Below, piece after piece: positions 15,688 to 25,200 of a stretch of 64,000 nucleotides of DNA. The position numbers were made by a program, and so were the translations under genes. Source of the stretch: Kitasatospora viridis. Lineage in GTDB: Bacteria > Actinomycetota > Actinomycetes > Streptomycetales > Streptomycetaceae. Position 1 is the first letter of the stretch. Each line of letters starts with the position of its first letter. The stretch covers positions 5,538,501-5,602,500 of the forward strand of contig NZ_VIWT01000001.1 of NCBI RefSeq assembly GCF_007829815.1, in the 5' to 3' direction. The notes below the pieces were generated by a model, which saw only the letters and a program-made list of their open reading frames with translations, had not been told where the DNA came from and ran no database searches.

Positions 15688-16722
15688 TCAGGCGGCGGGC
15701 AGCACGTCGGCGACGGCGCAGGCGATGTTGTCCGGTCCGCCGGCCCGGTTGGCCAGCTCGACCAGCTGCTCGACCGCCCGGTCCGGGTCGGCGACGGTGC
15801 TGAGCACGGTGTGCAGGTGGGCCTCGGGGACCACCCTGCTCAGGCCGTCCGAGCAGAGCAGGTAGCGGTCGCCGGACCGGGCGGTGAGCAGGCTGAGGTC
15901 CGGGCTCCCGGGGGTGCCGCCGGTGAGGGCGCGGATCAGCAGGGTGCGCTGCGGGTGCGAGGCCGCCTCCTCGGCGGTCAGCCGGCCCTCGTCCACCAGC
16001 GACTGGACCCAGGTGTGGTCGTGGGTGATCCGGAACAGCTCGCCCTCCCGGAGCAGGTAGGCCCGGGAGTCACCGATGTGCACCAGGGCCAGCTGGTCGC
16101 CGTGGGCCAGCAGCGCGGTGAGCGTGGTGCCCATGTCCTCGGGCGTGTCGGCGACGGACTCGCGCACCGCCCGGTCCAGTGCGGTCAGCAGCCCGCCCGG
16201 GCCGATCGCCGCCGGGTCCACCGCCCGCAGCGCGGCGATCGCGGCGCTGCCGGCGGCCGGGCTGCCGAAGCCGTCGGCGACCGCGAGCAGGCCGGCGTCG
16301 GCGTAGGCGTGGTCGTCGTTGCGCTCGCGCACCAGCCCGAGGTCGGAGCGGGCGGCGCAGCGCAGGGTCAGGGCCTCGGCCAGCACGGGTGGCCTTCCTC
16401 GCAGGTGGTCGGTGAGGAGGGTGACCAGCTCCTGGCGGGCCGCGGTCTCGGCGAGCACCTGGTGCCAATGGGCCGTCAGCTCGTCCGCCGCCTGAGCAGG
16501 CGTCAGCTCGACCAGGTGGCGGATCCGGGCCAGCGGCACGCCGATCCGCCGCAGGTGGGCGACCAGCCGGGCGCGCTCCAGCTGCTCGGGCCGGTAGTAG
16601 CGGTAGCCGGAGAGCGGGTCCACCCGGTCCGGGCGCAGCAGGTCCAGCTCGTCGTAGAGCCGCAGCGCCTTCGGCGAGAGCCCGCAGGCCCGGGCGAACG
16701 CCCCGATGGTCAGCCGCTCCAC
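15688..16722 (-). CDS. MerR regulator fused to PP2C phosphatase
   Basis: 344 residues from GTG 16722, two bases past the pxpC stop. Residues 3-70 are a MerR helix-turn-helix (L-T-I-G-A-F-A-R, S-P-K-A-L-R-L-Y-D, G-Y-R-Y-Y). Residues 121-342 are a PP2C Ser/Thr phosphatase: R-N-D136-D137-H, V-A-D150-G-F-G, H-I-G-D-S-R near 215-220, L-C-S-D292-G-L and G-G-P-D331-N-I-A. All metal-binding Asp are kept, so the phosphatase should work. The short helix region 75-118 replaces the usual MerR effector domain. As the last gene of the oxoprolinase operon it may link metabolite state to dephosphorylation or DNA binding; that is inference. Confidence 0.88.
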   Translation of the reverse strand: MERLTIGAFARACGLSPKALRLYDELDLLRPDRVDPLSGYRYYRPEQLERARLVAHLRRIGVPLARIRHLVELTPAQAADELTAHWHQVLAETAARQELVTLLTDHLRGRPPVLAEALTLRCAARSDLGLVRERNDDHAYADAGLLAVADGFGSPAAGSAAIAALRAVDPAAIGPGGLLTALDRAVRESVADTPEDMGTTLTALLAHGDQLALVHIGDSRAYLLREGELFRITHDHTWVQSLVDEGRLTAEEAASHPQRTLLIRALTGGTPGSPDLSLLTARSGDRYLLCSDGLSRVVPEAHLHTVLSTVADPDRAVEQLVELANRAGGPDNIACAVADVLPAA

Positions 16723-16724
16723 GG

Positions 16725-17585
16725 TCAGCGGCCCGCCGGGACGAACCGCACCGGGGTGCCGGGGCGGGCCTGGGCGGCGGCGGGCAGGTCGGCGGCGGGG
16801 ACCACGCCGAGCACCGGGTAGCCGCCGGTGGTGGGGTGGTCGGCGAGGAAGACCACCGGGCGTCCGTCCGGCGGCACCTGGACGGCGCCGAGCACCATGC
16901 CCTCGCTCTCCAGCTCGCCGTGCTGACGCCGGATCAGCGCCGGACCCTCGGTGCGCAGGCCGATCCGGTTGCTCGCGGCGGCCACCCGGTATCCGGCCCG
17001 GGCCAGCGCGGCCAGGGTGCCCGGCAGGAACCAGTCGGCGCGCGGCCCCGGCAGCAGCCGCAGCACCAGCTCGGCGGGCGGCGCGGGCAGCGGCACCAGC
17101 GCGGCGGCGGGCGCCCCGCACTCCCGGCCGACCGGCAGCCGCTCGCCGCCGCGCAGCGGGGCGGGCCCGAGGCCGGCGAGCAGGTCGGCCGAGCGGCTGC
17201 CCAGCACCGGCGGGACCGCGATGCCGCCGCGCACCGCCAGGTAGCCGCGGACCCCCGAGTCGGCCGGGCCGACGTCCAGCGTCGCGCCCTCGGGCAGCAG
17301 CACGGCCGCGCCCCAGGCGGCGGGGCGGCCGTCGACCCGCACGGGCGCGGGGGCGCCGGCCACCGCGAGCAGCAGCGGGCCGCCGAGCGCCGTCACCGCG
17401 ACCCCGCCCAGCGTGGTCTCCAGCACGGCGGCCCCGGCGGCGTTGCCGACCAGCCGGTTCGCGGCCCGCCGGGCGGGCTCGTCCAGCGCCCCGCCGCGCG
17501 GCACCCCGAGGTGGGCGACGCCGCGCCGGCCGGCGTCCTGCACGGTGGTCAGCGGCCCGGCCCGGGTGATCAGCAGCTCAGGCAT
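16725..17585 (-). CDS. pxpC: 5-oxoprolinase subunit PxpC
   Basis: 286 residues from ATG 17585, overlapping the pxpB end by 8 bases. The start M-P-E-L-L-I-T-R-A-G-P-L-T-T-V-Q-D-A-G-R-R-G and the later R-G-Y-L-A-V-R-G-G-I and S-N-R-I-G-L-R are typical of the biotin-dependent carboxyltransferase/KipA family. With PxpA and PxpB it hydrolyses 5-oxoproline (pyroglutamate) to glutamate using ATP. Length and motifs are normal. Homologues annotated as allophanate hydrolase subunit 2 or KipA are the same family. Confidence 0.92.
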   Translation of the reverse strand: MPELLITRAGPLTTVQDAGRRGVAHLGVPRGGALDEPARRAANRLVGNAAGAAVLETTLGGVAVTALGGPLLLAVAGAPAPVRVDGRPAAWGAAVLLPEGATLDVGPADSGVRGYLAVRGGIAVPPVLGSRSADLLAGLGPAPLRGGERLPVGRECGAPAAALVPLPAPPAELVLRLLPGPRADWFLPGTLAALARAGYRVAAASNRIGLRTEGPALIRRQHGELESEGMVLGAVQVPPDGRPVVFLADHPTTGGYPVLGVVPAADLPAAAQARPGTPVRFVPAGR

Positions 17586-18219
17586 CAGGACCCCCCTGGA
17601 TCGGCGTGAACCGGACCCGCACGCCCGGCGCGAGCAGGGCGGCCGGCTCCCGGTCGGTGTCCCACAGCGGCACGGCGGTGCGCCCGAGCAGCTGCCAGCC
17701 GCCGGGGGAGGCACCCGGGTAGACCCCGGTGTAGCGGCCCGCGACCGCCACCGAGCCGGCCGGCACGGCCGGCCGCGGGGTGGCCCGGCGCGGCACGGCG
17801 AGCTCGGTCGGCAGGCCCGTCAGGTAGGCGAAGCCCGGGGCGAAGCCGCAGAACGCCACCCGGTGCTCCAGCGAGCTGTGCCGGCGGACCACCTCGGCGA
17901 CGGTGACGCCCCAGAGCGCGGCCACCTCGGGCAGGTCCGGCCCGTCGTACACGGTGGGCAGGTCCACCAGCGGGCCGTCGGCGGCGGCCACGGCGGCCAC
18001 CGTCCAGTCCGCGAGCCGGCGGGCCAGCGCGGCCGGCTCGGCCACCCCGTCCAGCAGCACGGTGCGGGCGGCCGGGACGATCTCGGTGAGCTCGCCCAGG
18101 GTGCCGGCGGCCCGGGCGGCCAGCAGCCGGTCGTAGAGCGCGGCGACCCGTTCCGGGCCGGCCACCTCCAGCAGCAGCGCGCCCTCGCCGACCCGACGGA
18201 CCGTCAGACCGTCGCCCAT
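17578..18219 (-). CDS. pxpB: 5-oxoprolinase subunit PxpB
   Basis: 213 residues from ATG 18219, whose first base is also the last base of the pxpA stop codon (TGATG overlap). The C-terminal cyclophilin-like part shows F-C-G-F-A-P-G-F-A-Y-L-T-G-L near 125-138 and P-A-G-S-V-A-V-A-G-R-Y-T-G-V-Y-P near 155, the KipI/PxpB signature. It forms a complex with PxpC. The tight overlaps imply coupled translation and fixed stoichiometry. Confidence 0.92.
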   Translation of the reverse strand: MGDGLTVRRVGEGALLLEVAGPERVAALYDRLLAARAAGTLGELTEIVPAARTVLLDGVAEPAALARRLADWTVAAVAAADGPLVDLPTVYDGPDLPEVAALWGVTVAEVVRRHSSLEHRVAFCGFAPGFAYLTGLPTELAVPRRATPRPAVPAGSVAVAGRYTGVYPGASPGGWQLLGRTAVPLWDTDREPAALLAPGVRVRFTPIQGGPDA

Positions 18220-18995
18220 CAGGTGAACGCCTCCACCCGCACGCCGGCCGAGGCCAGCGCCCCGCGCACCCGCCAGGCCAGCTGGGCGGCCCCCGGGGTG
18301 TCGCCGTGCACGCACAGCGAGCGGGCGTCCACCGCGACCGGCTCGCCGCCGAGCGCGGTGACCAGCCCGTCCTTGGCCATGCCTACCGCGCGGGCGATCA
18401 CCGCCTCCGGGTCGTGCACCACGGCGCCGGCCTCCCGGCGCGGCACCAGGGTGCCGGCCCGGGTGTAGGCGCGGTCGGCGAAGGCCTCGGTGACCACCGG
18501 CAGCCCGACCCCCTCGGCGACCTGGAGCAGTCGGGAGCCCGGCAGGCCGAGCACCGGCAGCGGCCCGTCGCAGACCGCGCCGGCCCGCAGCACCCCGGCC
18601 ACCACCGCCTCGGCCTGCTCGCCGTCGGCCACCACCCGGTTGTAGAGCGCGCCGTGCGGTTTGACGTAGCTGACCCGGGAGCCGGCCGCCCGGGCGAAGA
18701 CCTGGAGCGCGCCGATCTGGTAGGCGATCTCGTCGGCCAGCTCCTCCGGCGGCACGTCCATCGCGCGGCGGCCGAAGCCGGCCAGGTCGCGGTAGGAGAC
18801 CTGGGCGCCGATCCGCACCCCGCGCTCGGCGGCCAGCGCGCAGACCCGGCGCATCGTGGAGGGGTCGCCCGCGTGGAAGCCGCAGGCCACGTTGGCGCTG
18901 GTGACCACCGACAGCAGGGCTTCGTCGTCGGTCAGCGTCCAGCGTCCGAACCCCTCGCCGAGGTCCGCGTTGAGATCGATCACCGAACCGGTCAC
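18219..18995 (-). CDS. pxpA: 5-oxoprolinase subunit PxpA (LamB/YcsF family)
   Basis: 258 residues from the GTG at 18995, preferred over an upstream start because GGGAGG lies about 10 bases before it and the protein then starts at the conserved I-D-L-N-A-D-L-G-E-G-F-G. Other family motifs are A-C-G-F-H-A-G-D-P near 37, Y-V-K-P-H-G-A-L-Y-N near 113 and C-V-H-G-D-T-P near 224. It is the first gene of the pxpA-pxpB-pxpC-merR/PP2C operon. Confidence 0.93.
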   Translation of the reverse strand: MTGSVIDLNADLGEGFGRWTLTDDEALLSVVTSANVACGFHAGDPSTMRRVCALAAERGVRIGAQVSYRDLAGFGRRAMDVPPEELADEIAYQIGALQVFARAAGSRVSYVKPHGALYNRVVADGEQAEAVVAGVLRAGAVCDGPLPVLGLPGSRLLQVAEGVGLPVVTEAFADRAYTRAGTLVPRREAGAVVHDPEAVIARAVGMAKDGLVTALGGEPVAVDARSLCVHGDTPGAAQLAWRVRGALASAGVRVEAFT

Positions 18996-19094
18996 GGCCG
19001 ACTGCCTCCCAGAGCTGATGCTGCGGATCGCCTGAGGGGATGGTAGGGCTTCCGTCCGCCGGCGGACCGCCGCGGCCACCCCCTTGGCGGACCG

Positions 19095-19622
19095 TCAGGC
19101 CGGCGCCGCGGTGCGGCCGGCCGATCCGGGGGTGCTCACCGCGGGGTCGGCGAGGCGCCGGATGCCGCGCAGCACGATCAGCAGCGGGACGGCGCCGACC
19201 ACGCCGAAGGACATGTCGACGCACTGCCAGAAGAAGGGGATCCCGCGCAGTGGTCCGCAGACCAGCGCGAGCGGCAGGATCCCGGCACAGGCGGCCAGTG
19301 CCCAGCGCACCACGAAGACGTTGCGCACCGGATCGCGCAGCGGACCCCAGAACGCGCCGGCGATCACCAGGTGGGCGAAGGCGAGCCAGTCGGTGCCGTA
19401 GGCGAGGAAGGGGTAGCTCGCGTCGGTCTCGGTGAGCCCGGTGTGCACCCGCTCCAGCCAGCCGAGCAGCCCGCCGGGCACCGGCAGCCGGTGGGCTGCG
19501 GTGAGCGCCCAGCCGGTCTCGGTGCCGAGCGGGAAGGCGGTCAGCCCGCTCAGCACCAGGCAGACGATGAAGATCCACAGCCAGCGGCGCACCCGGCGCA
19601 GCTCGGTCTCGGTACCGCGCAT
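19095..19622 (-). CDS. Conserved four-helix membrane protein
   Basis: 175 residues; ATG at 19622 with GGGAGGGG 7-14 bases upstream. Hydrophobic segments lie at about 14-32, 79-93, 105-123 and 134-152. A Gly/Arg loop between helices 1 and 2 carries W-L-E-R-V-H-T-G-L-T-E-T. No catalytic motif; I do not recognise a function. It is divergent from the SMC-like operon, and a perfect palindrome at 19668-19681 lies 46 bases upstream of its start. Confidence 0.75.
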   Translation of the reverse strand: MRGTETELRRVRRWLWIFIVCLVLSGLTAFPLGTETGWALTAAHRLPVPGGLLGWLERVHTGLTETDASYPFLAYGTDWLAFAHLVIAGAFWGPLRDPVRNVFVVRWALAACAGILPLALVCGPLRGIPFFWQCVDMSFGVVGAVPLLIVLRGIRRLADPAVSTPGSAGRTAAPA

Positions 19623-19667
19623 CGCGGCCCCCTCCCTCGATCGGTCGGCCCGACTCTAGACGCATTT

Positions 19668-19681
19668 TTGAACGCGTTCAA
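19668..19681. promoter_or_regulatory. Perfect palindrome TTGAACGCGTTCAA
   Basis: A 14-base perfect palindrome in the 138-base gap between a membrane-protein gene (start 19622, minus) and the SMC-like operon (start 19761, plus). The size and symmetry suit a dimeric repressor site. Confidence 0.6.
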
Positions 19682-19760
19682 CTTCCCTTCCGTCGCTGGA
19701 CGAAGCGGACAAGTGGCCCCGTTTCGGACCTGTCCCCGGCTGGCCCTAGGCTTGTCCCCC

Positions 19761-21296
19761 GTGACCGTCATCGCCGACCAGCCAGCCGAGCCCGCGCTGC
19801 GGCCGTCCGCCCCGGCCGCCGCCCGCCCCGCGCCGGGCCCGGCGGCCGACGAGGGGCTGGCCCGCCGCCTCAAGGCGCTGGCCTGCACCGCCCCGCTGCA
19901 CGACCTGGACAACCGCAAGGTGAACCTGGCCGGCGAGTACGGCGGCTACGCGATGGCCGAGGTCGGGCTCTCCGCCATCGACCTGGTCACCCTCAACATG
20001 GACTTCGACACCGGCGCCGACCGGGAGATAGTGCTCGGCCGGATGCTGCCCCGGGTCGCCGCCCAGCACCCCGAGCGCCCGAGCGGCGAGCACCAGCGGG
20101 TGGCCCGCTGGGTGCTCGACTCGCTGATCAACGTCGGCAGCGTGGACCGCGGCTTCCGCGCCGTCTACGGCACCTTCGGCGCCGACGGCGGCTACCTGCG
20201 CCGCGACTACGACTTCAAGCTGATCGAGGAGGTGCCGGGCCCCGACGGCGGCGTCTACCTGCGCACCACCGACGAGGCCGTCAACGTGCTGGTCGGCGCG
20301 CTGGACACCGACGTCACCTCGGCCCAGATCGCCGCCGAGGTCAAGCTGGAGGTGCTGATCCGCCGCGGCCGCCTCGCCGACGCCCAACTGGCCGCCGAAC
20401 AGGCCCGCTACCGCACCGTCCAGTACGCCGAGACGCTGCGCCGCGCCCTGGAGGCCACCCGGCGCAACGTCCGCGCGGTGGACTGGATGCAGGCCGTGCC
20501 CGACCTGATCGACGAGGCGCTGGAGCACATCGCCGACCGCTACCGGCACGAGAACGCCATCCTCACCAACATCCGCAAGGCCCGCGACGAGGCCGAGGGC
20601 GCCGACCACAAGCGCCAGGCCGCCGAGCTGGTGGACATCGTCAAGGACTGCATCCGCCGGCACACCCAGCTGCAGACCCGGCTGCTGGAGGCCGGGCCGC
20701 TGTTCCGCGCCGAGCAGGACCGGCAGGCCTTCGCCGCGCCGGCCGCCCGGGCCGGCATCGACCTCTACGGCCAGCTGCTCGCCCCGGTGCTGGGACTGCC
20801 GGTGGAGCAGGCGATCCGCCCCACCGACGCGTTCTTCGCCAACGGCGCCGGCCTGCGCAGCCCGTCCGCCGTCCGGCTCGGCGACCTGGTGGAGCTGCTG
20901 CTCACCCCGCCGGTGGAGCGCGAGCACCTGGGCGTCGAACTGCCCGACCCCGACCTGGTCGCCACCCCGGACGACAGCCGGTTCTCCGAGGCCCAGCTGG
21001 AGTCCGCGCTGCAACTGCTCGACCTGCCCGCCGACGCGCCCCGCCGGCTCTCCGGCCTGCTCGCCGAGGCCCGCCGGCGCGACCCGGAACTGCCGCACCT
21101 GGTCGCCCTGCTGGCCGTGCACGCGGCCAGCCCGCCGGTCGGCACCGCCTACCGGCAGGGCGAGCAGCGGCTGCTCTTCGCGGTGGACGACGGCACCCGG
21201 TTGCAGGACCCGGAGTACGGCGGCGCCGACCTGATCCTCGGCAGCGCCCTGCTGGACGCCGCCGGCATGGCGTCCGACCGGCAGGACGCGCAGTGA
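19761..21296 (+). CDS. Kleisin-like subunit of an SMC-type operon (MksF/JetA-like)
   Basis: 511 residues from GTG 19761; TAGGCT at 19747-19752 fits a -10 for a leaderless transcript. After an Ala/Pro-rich start, residues about 60-200 look like a winged-helix block (R-V-A-R-W-V-L-D-S-L-I-N-V-G, then Y-L-R-T-T-D-E-A-V-N-V-L). Residues 200-320 are long charged helices (L-I-R-R-G-R-L-A-D-A-Q-L-A-A-E, E-T-L-R-R-A-L-E-A-T-R-R-N) as in MukF/MksF/JetA necks. The assignment rests on this layout and on the SMC gene downstream, not on a database match. Predicted role: bridge between the two ATPase heads. Confidence 0.65.
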   Translation: MTVIADQPAEPALRPSAPAAARPAPGPAADEGLARRLKALACTAPLHDLDNRKVNLAGEYGGYAMAEVGLSAIDLVTLNMDFDTGADREIVLGRMLPRVAAQHPERPSGEHQRVARWVLDSLINVGSVDRGFRAVYGTFGADGGYLRRDYDFKLIEEVPGPDGGVYLRTTDEAVNVLVGALDTDVTSAQIAAEVKLEVLIRRGRLADAQLAAEQARYRTVQYAETLRRALEATRRNVRAVDWMQAVPDLIDEALEHIADRYRHENAILTNIRKARDEAEGADHKRQAAELVDIVKDCIRRHTQLQTRLLEAGPLFRAEQDRQAFAAPAARAGIDLYGQLLAPVLGLPVEQAIRPTDAFFANGAGLRSPSAVRLGDLVELLLTPPVEREHLGVELPDPDLVATPDDSRFSEAQLESALQLLDLPADAPRRLSGLLAEARRRDPELPHLVALLAVHAASPPVGTAYRQGEQRLLFAVDDGTRLQDPEYGGADLILGSALLDAAGMASDRQDAQ

Positions 21297-21322
21297 CGAA
21301 CACCCAGCTAGGAGCGGCATCC

Positions 21323-22174
21323 ATGACCAGCCCCCAGGACGGCGCCGAGGCGGCACCGCTGACGCCCAGTGACGTCGCCGACGGCGCCCGGCTGGTCTCC
21401 TTCGGCCTGCAGGCCAAGCTGCTGCCGGCCCGCGACGCCGAGTACACCGAGCTGGTCCGCCGCTACCGGGAGGACCCGGCGTTCGCCCGGCTCGCGGACG
21501 CCGTCGCGACCGGCCTCGGCCTGGTGGTGCTGGAGGTCTCGCCGCGGGCCGGCATGGCGCTGGCCGGCGCCGAGGACTCGGTCTTCGCGGTCCGGATGGG
21601 CGACTACTCGCGCCGCGCCGCCTCCGAGGCCACCGACCGGTTCCTGCACGGCCTGGCCCACCTGGCGGTCGCCGCGCTCGCCTTCCCGCGCCCCGAGGAC
21701 CTGGCGGACGACGGCTACCTGGGCCGGATCACCGTCAACGGCGTGGACGCCTTCGTCCGCCAGGCCTGCCGCCGGCTGGAGGAGCGGGCCGAGGCGGACG
21801 GCGCCAACACCGACCCGGCCAGCGACGCCCCGGGCCTGGAGGCCGCCTGGCGGGTCTGGGCCCGCCGCTCCACCACCGGCGCCACCAAGGACGCCCGGCG
21901 CCTCGCCGGCTCGACCATCGGCATCACCGGCAAGGCGGTGGCGTTCCTGGTCGACTCCGGCTTCCTGCAGAAGGCCTCGGACGACGCCGGCGGCACCTAC
22001 CGCACCACCGCCCGCTACCAGCTCCAGGTCCGCGACCTGGCCGGCAGCGCCGCGATGGCCGAGCTGCTGGAGCTCGGTGTGGTGCCGGTCAGCGACGGCA
22101 GCGCCAGCCTGCTGCCCGCCGACCACAGCGAGGAGCTGGTGGCGGACGCCGGTCTGCCGTTCCACTCGCTCTGA
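21323..22174 (+). CDS. Winged-helix accessory subunit (MksE/JetB-like)
   Basis: 283 residues from ATG 21323, with AGGAG 9 bases upstream. A GTG at 21293 overlapping the previous stop (GTGA) is an alternative start. The N-terminal helices (L-V-R-R-Y-R-E-D-P-A-F near 45) and the C-terminal V-A-F-L-V-D-S-G-F-L-Q-K followed by Y-R-T-T-A-R-Y-Q-L-Q-V look like the winged helices of MukE/MksE/JetB proteins, which bind the kleisin and DNA. The position between kleisin-like and SMC-like genes is as in those operons. Similarity is inferred by eye. Confidence 0.62.
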   Translation: MTSPQDGAEAAPLTPSDVADGARLVSFGLQAKLLPARDAEYTELVRRYREDPAFARLADAVATGLGLVVLEVSPRAGMALAGAEDSVFAVRMGDYSRRAASEATDRFLHGLAHLAVAALAFPRPEDLADDGYLGRITVNGVDAFVRQACRRLEERAEADGANTDPASDAPGLEAAWRVWARRSTTGATKDARRLAGSTIGITGKAVAFLVDSGFLQKASDDAGGTYRTTARYQLQVRDLAGSAAMAELLELGVVPVSDGSASLLPADHSEELVADAGLPFHSL

Positions 22175-22218
22175 CCCCCCGTCATCCGAGACCTCCCCGC
22201 CATCCGACCACTCGTCAT

Positions 22219-22233
22219 CTGATCATTCGTTAG
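22219..22233. repeat. Copy of dispersed palindrome CTGAYNNNNCGTYAG
   Basis: CTGATCATTCGTTAG ends 7 bases before the ATG of the SMC-like gene. It differs at one base from the copy at 39435-39449. Confidence 0.6.
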
Positions 22234-22240
22234 GCAGCAC

Positions 22241-25200
22241 ATGTACGAGCTCAACCGGATCCGCCTCTACTCCATCGGTCCGGCCGGTGCGCGCTACGCC
22301 GACACCGTGCTCGACCTGCGGGACGTGGGCGAGCCGGTGGCCAACCCGGCGCCCCGCCAGCTGGGCATGTTCGGCGAGGAGCCGGAGGGCCCGCAGCGCC
22401 GCCCGGCCCCGGCCGGCGTGCTCTTCCTGGAGAACGGCGGCGGCAAGTCGGTCCTGCTCAAGCTGATCTTCTCGGTGATGCTGCCCGGCCACCGCAACAC
22501 CCTGGGCGGCGCCAGCTCCGGCGTGCTGCGCAAGTTCCTGCTGGCCGACGACTGCGGGCACGTGGCGCTGGAGTGGCAGCACACCGTGACCGGCGAGCTG
22601 ATCGTGGTCGGCAAGGTCAGCGAGTGGCGCGGCCGGCAGGTCTCCTCCGACCCGCGCAAGTTCGCCGAGGCCTGGTACTCCTTCCGCCCCGGCCCCGGCC
22701 TGACCCTGGACGCGCTGCCGGTCGCCGAGCGGGCCAACCTGGGCGACCCGAACGCCCGCGCCCGCGGCCGCCGCCGCACCATGAAGGGCTTCCGGGACGC
22801 GATGACCGAGGCCGCCAAGGCCTCCCCCCACCTCGACCTGACCTTCGAGGACGGCCACGACCGGTGGACCGAGCACCTGAACGAACTCGGCCTCGACCCC
22901 GAACTGTTCCGCTACCAGCGCGAGATGAACGCCGACGAGGGCGAGGCCGCCGGCCTCTTCGCCGTCAAGCACGACGCCGACTTCACCGACCTGCTGCTGC
23001 GCGCCGTCACCGACACCCGCGACACCGACGGCCTGGCCGACCTGGTGCACGGCTTCGCCGCCAAGCTCGGCCGGCGCGCCGAGCTCACCGCCGAACGCGA
23101 CTTCACCGCCGGCTCGCTGGACCTGCTGGAACGGATCGTGCAGGCCACCGCCGCCCGCGAGAGCGTCCGCGAGGCGCACCGCGGCGCCGAGCGGCGCACC
23201 CGCCGGCTGGCCCAGGCACTGGCCGCCCGGGCCGGCGCCGAGCGCGGGCGGGCCCAGGACCTGGCGATCGAGGTGGCCGCCGCCGCCTCGGCCGTCACCG
23301 CCGCCGAGGCCGACCGCACCCGGCACTCGCTGATCACCGCCGAGCTGACCCACCGTCACGCCACCCTCTCGCTGGCCGCCGCCACCACCGAGGCGGCCGG
23401 CCTGCGCCGCGAACTGCTGGACGCCCGCACCCTGCACTCCGCCTGGCAGGCCGCCGAGGCGGTGCTGCGCCACCGCGCCGCCGCCGACCGGGCGGCCCGG
23501 GTGGCCGTCGCGATCCGCGAGGCCGAGCTGGACGCCGCACCCGCGCTGGCCGCCCGGGCGCAGGCCGCCGGCGCGCTCGCGCAGGCCCTGGAGGCCGCCG
23601 CCGGCACCGCCGAGGAGCGCGCCGAGACCGAGGAGGAGCGGGCCGCCGGGCTGCAGCAGGACGGCGCCAAGGTGCAGGCCGACGGCCTGGCCGCCGCCAC
23701 CGCAGGCCAGAAGGCCCGCTCCGAGGCCGAGCACCTGCGCCAGCGGCTGACCGAGGTGGAGCAGGAGCTCCAGGCCGCCGTCGCGGCCGGCTGGATCGAC
23801 CCGACCGAAGACCCGGACCCGGCCCGCGCCGCGCTGCACGCCGCCGACTCCGAGCAGGCCGCCACCGCCGGCCTGGAGCAGGCGCGGGCCGCCGCCGAGC
23901 AGGCCACCGCCCGCGCCCGGGAGGCCGCCGCCGCCGAGGGCCGCGCCGAACTCGCCGCCGCCCGCGCCGCCGACGCCCGGGGCGCCGCCCAGCGGGCGCT
24001 GGCCGCCGAGCAGCGCACCGCCGCGCAGCTGGCCGGCGAGGACCGGCTGGCCGAGCTGCTGGGGCTGGCCTCGTACCACTCCCAGGACGACGAGGCCGAT
24101 CGGTTGACCCCGGTGGTGCTGGACCGGGCCGCCGAGGACCTGGCCGAGCTGCTGGACACCGCCGTCGCCAGCGCCGAGCGCACCCTGTTCGAGCTGCGCA
24201 CCGCCGCCGCCGACGACTCCCGGATCCTGGCCGCGCTCGGCGACGGCGGACTGCTGCCGCCCGGCCCCGACGTGCTCGCCACCGTCGAGTACCTGGGCGA
24301 GCACGGCATCCCCGCGCTGCCCGGCTGGCGCTACCTCGCGCAGTCCGTCGACCCGCAGGAGCACGAGCGGATCCTGGCCGCCCGCCCCGAGCTGGTCGAC
24401 GGCGTGGTGGTCACCGACCCGACCTCGCTGGAGCGGGCCCGCGAGGTGCTCCAGGCCGCCGCGCTGCTGCCGCGCTCCACCGTCGCCGTCGGCGCGGCCG
24501 CCGCGCTGATCGCGCCGATCACCGACGAGCCGGCCTTCTTCCTGGTGCCGCCGAACCCCGCCATGCACGACGAGTCCGCCGCCGACCAGGAGCGCCGCGA
24601 GCTGCGCACCCGGGCCGGCGCCCGGGACGAGCACATCCGCGAACTGGCCGCCCGGCTCGGCGGCGACCGCGCGCTGGCCGCCCGGCTCGCCTCCTGGCAG
24701 TCCAGCTGCCCGCCCGGCACCCTGGCCGAACTGGCCGACGCGGCGTCAGCAGCCGCGGAGCAGGCCGAGATCGCCGCCGCCCAGCTGGCCGCCGCCCGCG
24801 CCGAGCACACCGAGGCCGAGGAGGAGCGGGCCGCCGCCGCGGCCGTCTACGAGGAGCGCCGGGAGGCCGCCCAGCAGACCCGCCGCCGGGCCGACGCGCT
24901 GGCCGGCCTCGCCTTCCGGCTGCGCGAGCGCCCGGCCTGGCACCGCTCGCTGCGCGAGCTGGCCGAGGACGCGGTGGAGTGCGAGCGCCGCCAGGCCGCC
25001 TGCGCCGAGCGGGCCCGGGCCTGCGACGAGGACCGCCGGGCCGCCCAGCGCGCCGCCGACGACGCCCGCCGCACCGCCCGCACCCTGCGCGCCGAGCGGG
25101 CCGAGCTCTCCGGCGCCGTCGCGCTGACCGACGAGCCGCCGACCGCCTCGCTGCCCGCCCTGCGCGAGGCCTACCGGGCCGCCGCCCAGCTCTACGAGAA

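Noticed and set aside
22223..24634. An 803-codon open frame on the minus strand
   Set aside because: It lies antisense to the SMC-like ATPase gene. Its translation is Gly/Gln/Leu repeats typical of the reverse frame of Ala/Glu-rich coiled-coil DNA, without any domain.
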